Assembly (NCBI RefSeq): GCF_022458985.1
Contig: NC_061772.1
Coordinates: forward strand, 31,321,506 to 31,385,505
Reading direction: 5' to 3'
Source of the DNA: Mugil cephalus
Taxonomy: Eukaryota > Chordata > Actinopteri > Mugiliformes > Mugilidae
Length of the DNA: 64,000 nt
A program made the position numbers and the translations under genes. Shown here piece after piece: positions 61,101-64,000 of the stretch. The notes beneath the pieces are model-generated. The model was not told where the DNA came from. It saw only the letters and a program-made list of their open reading frames with translations, and made no database searches. Position 1 is the stretch's first letter. The number at the start of each line of letters is the position of its first letter.

Positions 61101-63396
61101 AACCAATAAAGACCTGGATCAGACCTGGATCAGACCTGCCCCGGGTCCAGGTCTAATCTGATCCGGTCTTTGTCTCTATCATAAATTAGATCGTGTCATG
61201 TAGGACGCGGGTTTAACCATCACTAGCTTCTGTTTTTATTTCAGTTTAGAGACAGACCTCAGTCTCATCTCATCTCCTATACTCCTCCTATACGCTTAAT
61301 CCTCACTAGGGACGCTGGACGAGTCGCTGGACGAGACGCTGGACGAGACGCTGGACGAGTCGCTGGACGAGACGCTGGCCTATCTCAGGACTAACACAGA
61401 GAAGACAACCTACGTGGGGTCCGTTTAGAGTCGTGTCCAGCGACTTGTCCACAGGGAAGACACGAGCTGGACTCGAACCTGGACCTTGTCCCTGGGAGAC
61501 ATCAGCGCTAACCACCGAGCTGCTGTGCCGCCTTCACTTTAATCATTTAAAATAAAAAGGAAAAGATCTGTAGTCGCCATAAAACATGAACTAGACACAT
61601 AAGAACTACACAATGAGTACAAGTACCAGCACACAACACACACACAACACACACACACACACACCTCAGGTACACAAACCTGGTCCAGTCACATGATCCT
61701 GGTGATGAGCGTGAGACAAACCAACATGGCTGCTGATCCTGTACACTTATATGATTATAAGTGTGTATATAAAGTTGTAATAATAGTGGGTATAAACAGT
61801 GATAGTATGTGCTGTGTCCATCAATAAAGTGACAGTAATAACAGACAGCTTATCCACACACACACATTACATATATCCTACAACATCATACACATTCACA
61901 CAACATATACACACATATACACAATCCACCAGCACACACCACCACACACACATATATAGTGTGTGTATACAGTGTGTATATAAAGTGTGTGTATATATAG
62001 TGTGTATAAATATAGTGTGTGTATATATAGTGTGTATAAATATAGTGTGTGTATATATAATGTGTATAAATATAGTGTGTGTATATATAATGTGTATAAA
62101 TATAGTGTGTGTATATATAATGTGTATAAATATAGTGTGTATATATAGTGTGTATAAATATAGTGTGTATATAAAGTGTGTATATATAGTGTGTGTATAT
62201 ATAGTGTGTATATAAAGTGTGTATATATAGTGTGTATAAATATAGTGTGTATATAAAGTGTGTATCGTACCTGTGTGTTCATCTGAAGCTCTGCAGCCTG
62301 AATGAACTGAACACAGAGCAGCATCCTGACCACACACACTGCCCCCCCCCCTCTCTCCCCCTCCTATTCACTGGGTGAATGGCAGATGGGCGGTCCAGAG
62401 GGAGGAGGAGGTGGGAGGAGGAGGAGGGAGGAGGAGGAGGGAGGAGGAGGGGCATCACCATGGAGACAAAGACTCAAAGTCTTTTGAGGGAAAACTCAGA
62501 CATTCCTGGACTCTGAGGACCAGCACGTCCCCACAAACCAGGAAGTGTTCACCTGCAGGACCAGCAAGATCAGGACCAGCAAGACCTGGACCAGCAAGAC
62601 CTGGACCAGCAAGACCTGGACCAACAAGACCAGGACCAGCAAGACCTGGACCAACAAGACCAGGACCAACAAGACCAGGACCAACAAGACCTGGACCAGC
62701 AAGACCTGGACCAACAAGACCAGGACCAACAAGACCAGGACCAGCAAGACCAGGGCCAAGAATAAATGAGGAGGAACAGGAGGTGGAGGAGGAGGAAAGG
62801 AGGTGGAGGAGGAGGCGGAGTGGTACCTGGTCCAGGAAGCGGTACAGTCCCACGGCCCGGTCTATGTCCCGACCCGTCCTGGAGACACGCTCCCAGAAAC
62901 CCTGCAGCTGAGACCGGAACCCCTGGACCTGGACCCCGTAGGACGGCAGGTCCTCAGGGACCTGGTCCCAGCGGTCCACACGGGACAGGAGGACCTCACC
63001 CCGTCCACAGACGTCCTGGAGACAGAGAGGACAAGACTCAGAGAGGAGGAGGAGGAGGTACAGGTAGAGGAGGAGGTAGAAGAGGAGGTAGAGGTAGAGG
63101 TAGAGGAGGTAGAAGAGGAGGTAGAGGTAGAGGTAGAGGAGGTAGAAGAGGAGGAGGAGGTGGTACAGGTAGAGGAGGAGCAGGTAGAGGAGGAGGAACA
63201 GGTAGAGGAGGAGCAGGTAGAGGAGGAGGAACAGGTAGAGGAGGAGGTAGAGGAGGAGCAGCAGGAGCAGTACCTGTGCCGTCTTGTAGAACTCCTGGAA
63301 CTCCTCCTGTTTCTGAGTCACCAGCTCCAGAGAATCATCAGGTTCATTCAGAGTCTTCAGGTGGAGTTCTCCTTCCTCCTCCACCCACGCCCTCAC
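52024..63396 (-). CDS. plekhg4: PLEKHG4 (puratrophin-1)-type RhoGEF, partial; DH domain interrupted
   Basis: Rho guanine-nucleotide exchange factor; catalyses GDP release from Rho-family GTPases at membrane or cytoskeleton. Exons in gene order: 63396-63274, 63015-62827, (uncertain 36-nt 62306-62271), 59142-58244, 57512-57263, [missing segment], about 54579-54358, 54289-54119, 53989-53809, 53724-53608, 53198-53072, 52989-52895, 52295-52024. Phases agree at every other join. Domains: spectrin-like helices (VRAWVEEEGELHLKTLNE; AYGWALEGMRHLAGVSMEEC), a Ser-rich linker, DH (LRHIVEEMITTEQEYVRSLR; SSYLLKPVQRMSKYALLLTD), PH (GQLIRQDHFTVWTGRRKCQ; RFEIWFRRRTSKNQTFVLQT), then SMGVGNKPFLDI and PFKR motifs typical of PLEKHG4, and a Ser/Gly tail. 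The DH middle (YALYSKNKP-type stretch) is absent. The gene continues beyond 64000. PLEKHG4B is an alternative assignment. Confidence 0.78.
52680..52905. repeat. 40-bp minisatellite containing the end of a RhoGEF exon and its 5' splice site
   Basis: Six copies of a unit with GGGCGGGGCTACAGCTACAG and GTGTACGTACTCATGGAG. On the minus strand CTCCATGA|GTACGTAC is the exon end and donor used at 52895; the same junction-like sequence is repeated in the other copies. Confidence 0.9.
53236..53603. repeat. GAATGAGTGAGT tetranucleotide-based array in RhoGEF intron
   Basis: About 370 bp of GAAT/GAGT units, ending 5 bp before the 5' splice site of exon 53724-53608. Confidence 0.95.
53740..53799. repeat. 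21-bp repeat AGGAGCAGGGGGAGGAGTTAG
   Basis: Three copies (unit AGGAGCAGGGGGAGGAGTT plus AG) in the short intron between two RhoGEF exons. Confidence 0.85.
54640..56640. repeat. 2-kb GGTCTACAGGGGGACAG array in the DH-domain intron
   Basis: Well over fifty copies of a 17- to 30-bp unit (GGTCTACAGGGGGACAG with AG, GTCAGAGGT variants). Regular on the left, it becomes full of indels and substitutions after about 55,900, as if built from uncorrected long reads or old decayed copies. It occupies the place where a DH exon is expected. Confidence 0.95.
56885..57262. repeat. Tandem repeat including three extra copies of a DH exon end with 5' splice site
   Basis: GCAGGAAGCAGTGCGACACC next to ATACGTGTC occurs at the real exon end (57263 onward) and again near 57176-57212 and 57021-57056. 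A diverged copy lies at 56886-56921. Between copies lie GTGTAGTGTATAGTA units. Confidence 0.9.
57519..58230. repeat. (CA)n array with CATTAACACACA and ATATATGTAGATGTACAC units
   Basis: About 700 bp of CA repeats interspersed with two recurring longer motifs, filling the intron between RhoGEF exons 59142-58244 and 57512-57263. Confidence 0.95.
59144..59850. repeat. G-rich minisatellite (GGGGGAGGACAGGAGGACA) in RhoGEF intron
   Basis: About 700 bp of GGACAGGGGGA-type units. On the minus strand it is a long polypyrimidine tract running straight into the acceptor CTGCAG at 59143. Long open frames on both strands are repeat artefacts. Confidence 0.95.
59955..60035 (+). mobile_element. Short fish interspersed repeat
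   Basis: TACTGCAGCCTCCAGCCACC, then AGGGGGAGCTGAACC and GGCTTCACTTAGAGGAG, a unit widely repeated in teleost genomes as I remember it. Confidence 0.45.
60117..60350. repeat. GGA run followed by CCT and poly(C) tracts
   Basis: GGA triplets at 60117-60162, then CCTCCT/poly(C) to 60350. The purine run facing a pyrimidine run could fold back on itself. Confidence 0.9.
60351..61310. other. RhoGEF intron, nothing further recognised
   Basis: Unique-looking sequence with short GAG-rich stretches (60830-60890, 60990-61045). No exon with matching phase was found. Confidence 0.4.
61311..61380. repeat. 12-bp repeat GCTGGACGAGAC
   Basis: About six copies, alternating GAGAC and GAGTC endings. Confidence 0.9.
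61455..61535 (-). mobile_element. tRNA-derived SINE head, second copy
   Basis: Minus strand GGTGGTTAGCGCTGATGTCT (A-box-like) and GGTCCAGGTTCGAGTCCAGC (B box). It matches the element at 49009-49086. Confidence 0.6.
61955..62265. repeat. TATAGTGTGTGTATATATAA-type array
   Basis: About 310 bp of an approximately 33-bp unit built from TATAGTGTGTAT motifs, ending next to the doubtful 36-nt RhoGEF micro-exon. Confidence 0.95.
62566..62765. repeat. 15-bp minisatellite GACCAGCAAGACCTG
   Basis: About 13 copies with CAGC/CAAC and CTG/CAG variants, in a RhoGEF intron. Confidence 0.95.
63040..63262. repeat. GAGGAGGTAGAGGTAGAG array
   Basis: Purine-rich hexamer-based array filling most of the intron between exons 63396-63274 and 63015-62827. 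Confidence 0.95.
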
Positions 63397-63567
63397 CTGA
63401 CACACACACACACACACACACACAAGTCAGCTGATACGGTCACTTCCTGCTCCTCCAGGTGAGCAGAGGGACTTCTGGGAATCGTAGGAGAACCCCACAG
63501 ACACATTGTCAACATAATGCAACAACTTCCAGGTTTAAGAGTAAAGAGGAAGGAGGAGCTCAGACTC

Positions 63568-64000
63568 ACAACAACAACAACACAACAACACATCAACAAC
63601 ACAGCAACAACACAACAACAACACAACAAGACAGCAACACAACAACACAACAACAACACAGCAACAGCACAACAACAACAACACAGCAACAACACAACAA
63701 CAACACAGGAACAACACAGCAACAACAACACAGCAACAACACAACAACAACACAGCAACAACACAGCAACAACACAGCAACAACACAACAACACAGCAAC
63801 AACACAACAACAACAACACAGCAACAACACAGCAACAACACAACAACAACACAGGAACAACACAACAACAACAACACAGCAACAACACAGCAACAACACA
63901 GCAACAACACAACAACACAGCAACAACACAACAACAACAACACAGCAACAACACAGCAACAACACAACAATACAGCAACACAACAACAACACAATACCAA
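63568..64000. repeat. AACAACACAGCAACAAC array running off the right edge
   Basis: At least 430 bp of CAACAA/CAGCAA units. Cys/Val-rich open frames on the minus strand are repeat translations. Confidence 0.95.

Noticed and set aside
63393-64000. Cys/Val-rich minus-strand frames
   Set aside because: CAACAA/CAGCAA repeat read backward gives TGT, GTT and TTG codons; no start or domain.

Overview
The window is vertebrate nuclear DNA, almost certainly from a ray-finned (teleost) fish. It has GT-AG introns, a fish-type NACHT/LRR (NLRC3-like) immune receptor with 174-nt LRR exons, apolipoprotein-L-like genes of fish type, a Rab8b gene, and relics of many fish mobile elements (L1-, L2- and Rex-like LINEs, Gypsy, Penelope-like, piggyBac MITE, tRNA-derived SINEs). 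There is no sign of bacterial, viral or plasmid organisation. Layout, left to right. (1) 1-19.3 kb: the 3' part of a NACHT-LRR receptor on the + strand. Six exons splice in one open frame of 941 codons plus stop. One 11.4-kb intron is filled with nested transposon debris, and another intron holds an inverted LINE. (2) 19.3-25.8 kb: LINE graveyard, with an L2 tail and an L1 on the - strand and a second decayed L1 on the + strand. (3) 25.9-43 kb: a small apolipoprotein L-like cluster. Two complete three-exon genes (25949-27736 and 37148-38538) differ mainly in the length of an alanine-rich helical tract. A third locus at 41.8-43.0 kb has been rearranged into two fragments facing opposite ways. 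A TATA promoter with an interferon-response-type element lies at about 33.95-34.06 kb and probably drives copy 2 through a non-coding first exon. LINE and Gypsy relics separate the copies. (4) 44.4-48.2 kb: an intact eight-exon rab8b gene (206 aa, C-terminal CLLL prenylation motif). (5) 48.2-51.6 kb: non-coding DNA with an internally deleted L2 LINE. (6) 51.7-64.0 kb: the 3' part of a RhoGEF gene of the PLEKHG4 (puratrophin-1) type on the - strand, running off the right edge. It carries spectrin-like, DH and PH domains. Its introns are almost entirely tandem repeats, two of whose units contain the exon end plus 5' splice site of this gene, and the middle of the DH domain cannot be found beside a noisy 2-kb array.

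How the genes relate: the NLR and the APOL-like genes are both innate-immunity families and lie side by side, but nothing in the sequence shows a joint pathway. Rab8b (vesicle traffic) and the RhoGEF (Rho-family activation) look like ordinary single-copy neighbours. I found no convincing unknown multi-gene system. The most unusual points are the alanine-rich APOL-like proteins with an ISRE/TATA promoter, the inverted APOL-like pseudogene, the splice-site-bearing minisatellites and missing DH segment of the RhoGEF, and a Penelope-like insertion with a perfect 52-bp inverted repeat and its own target-site duplication.
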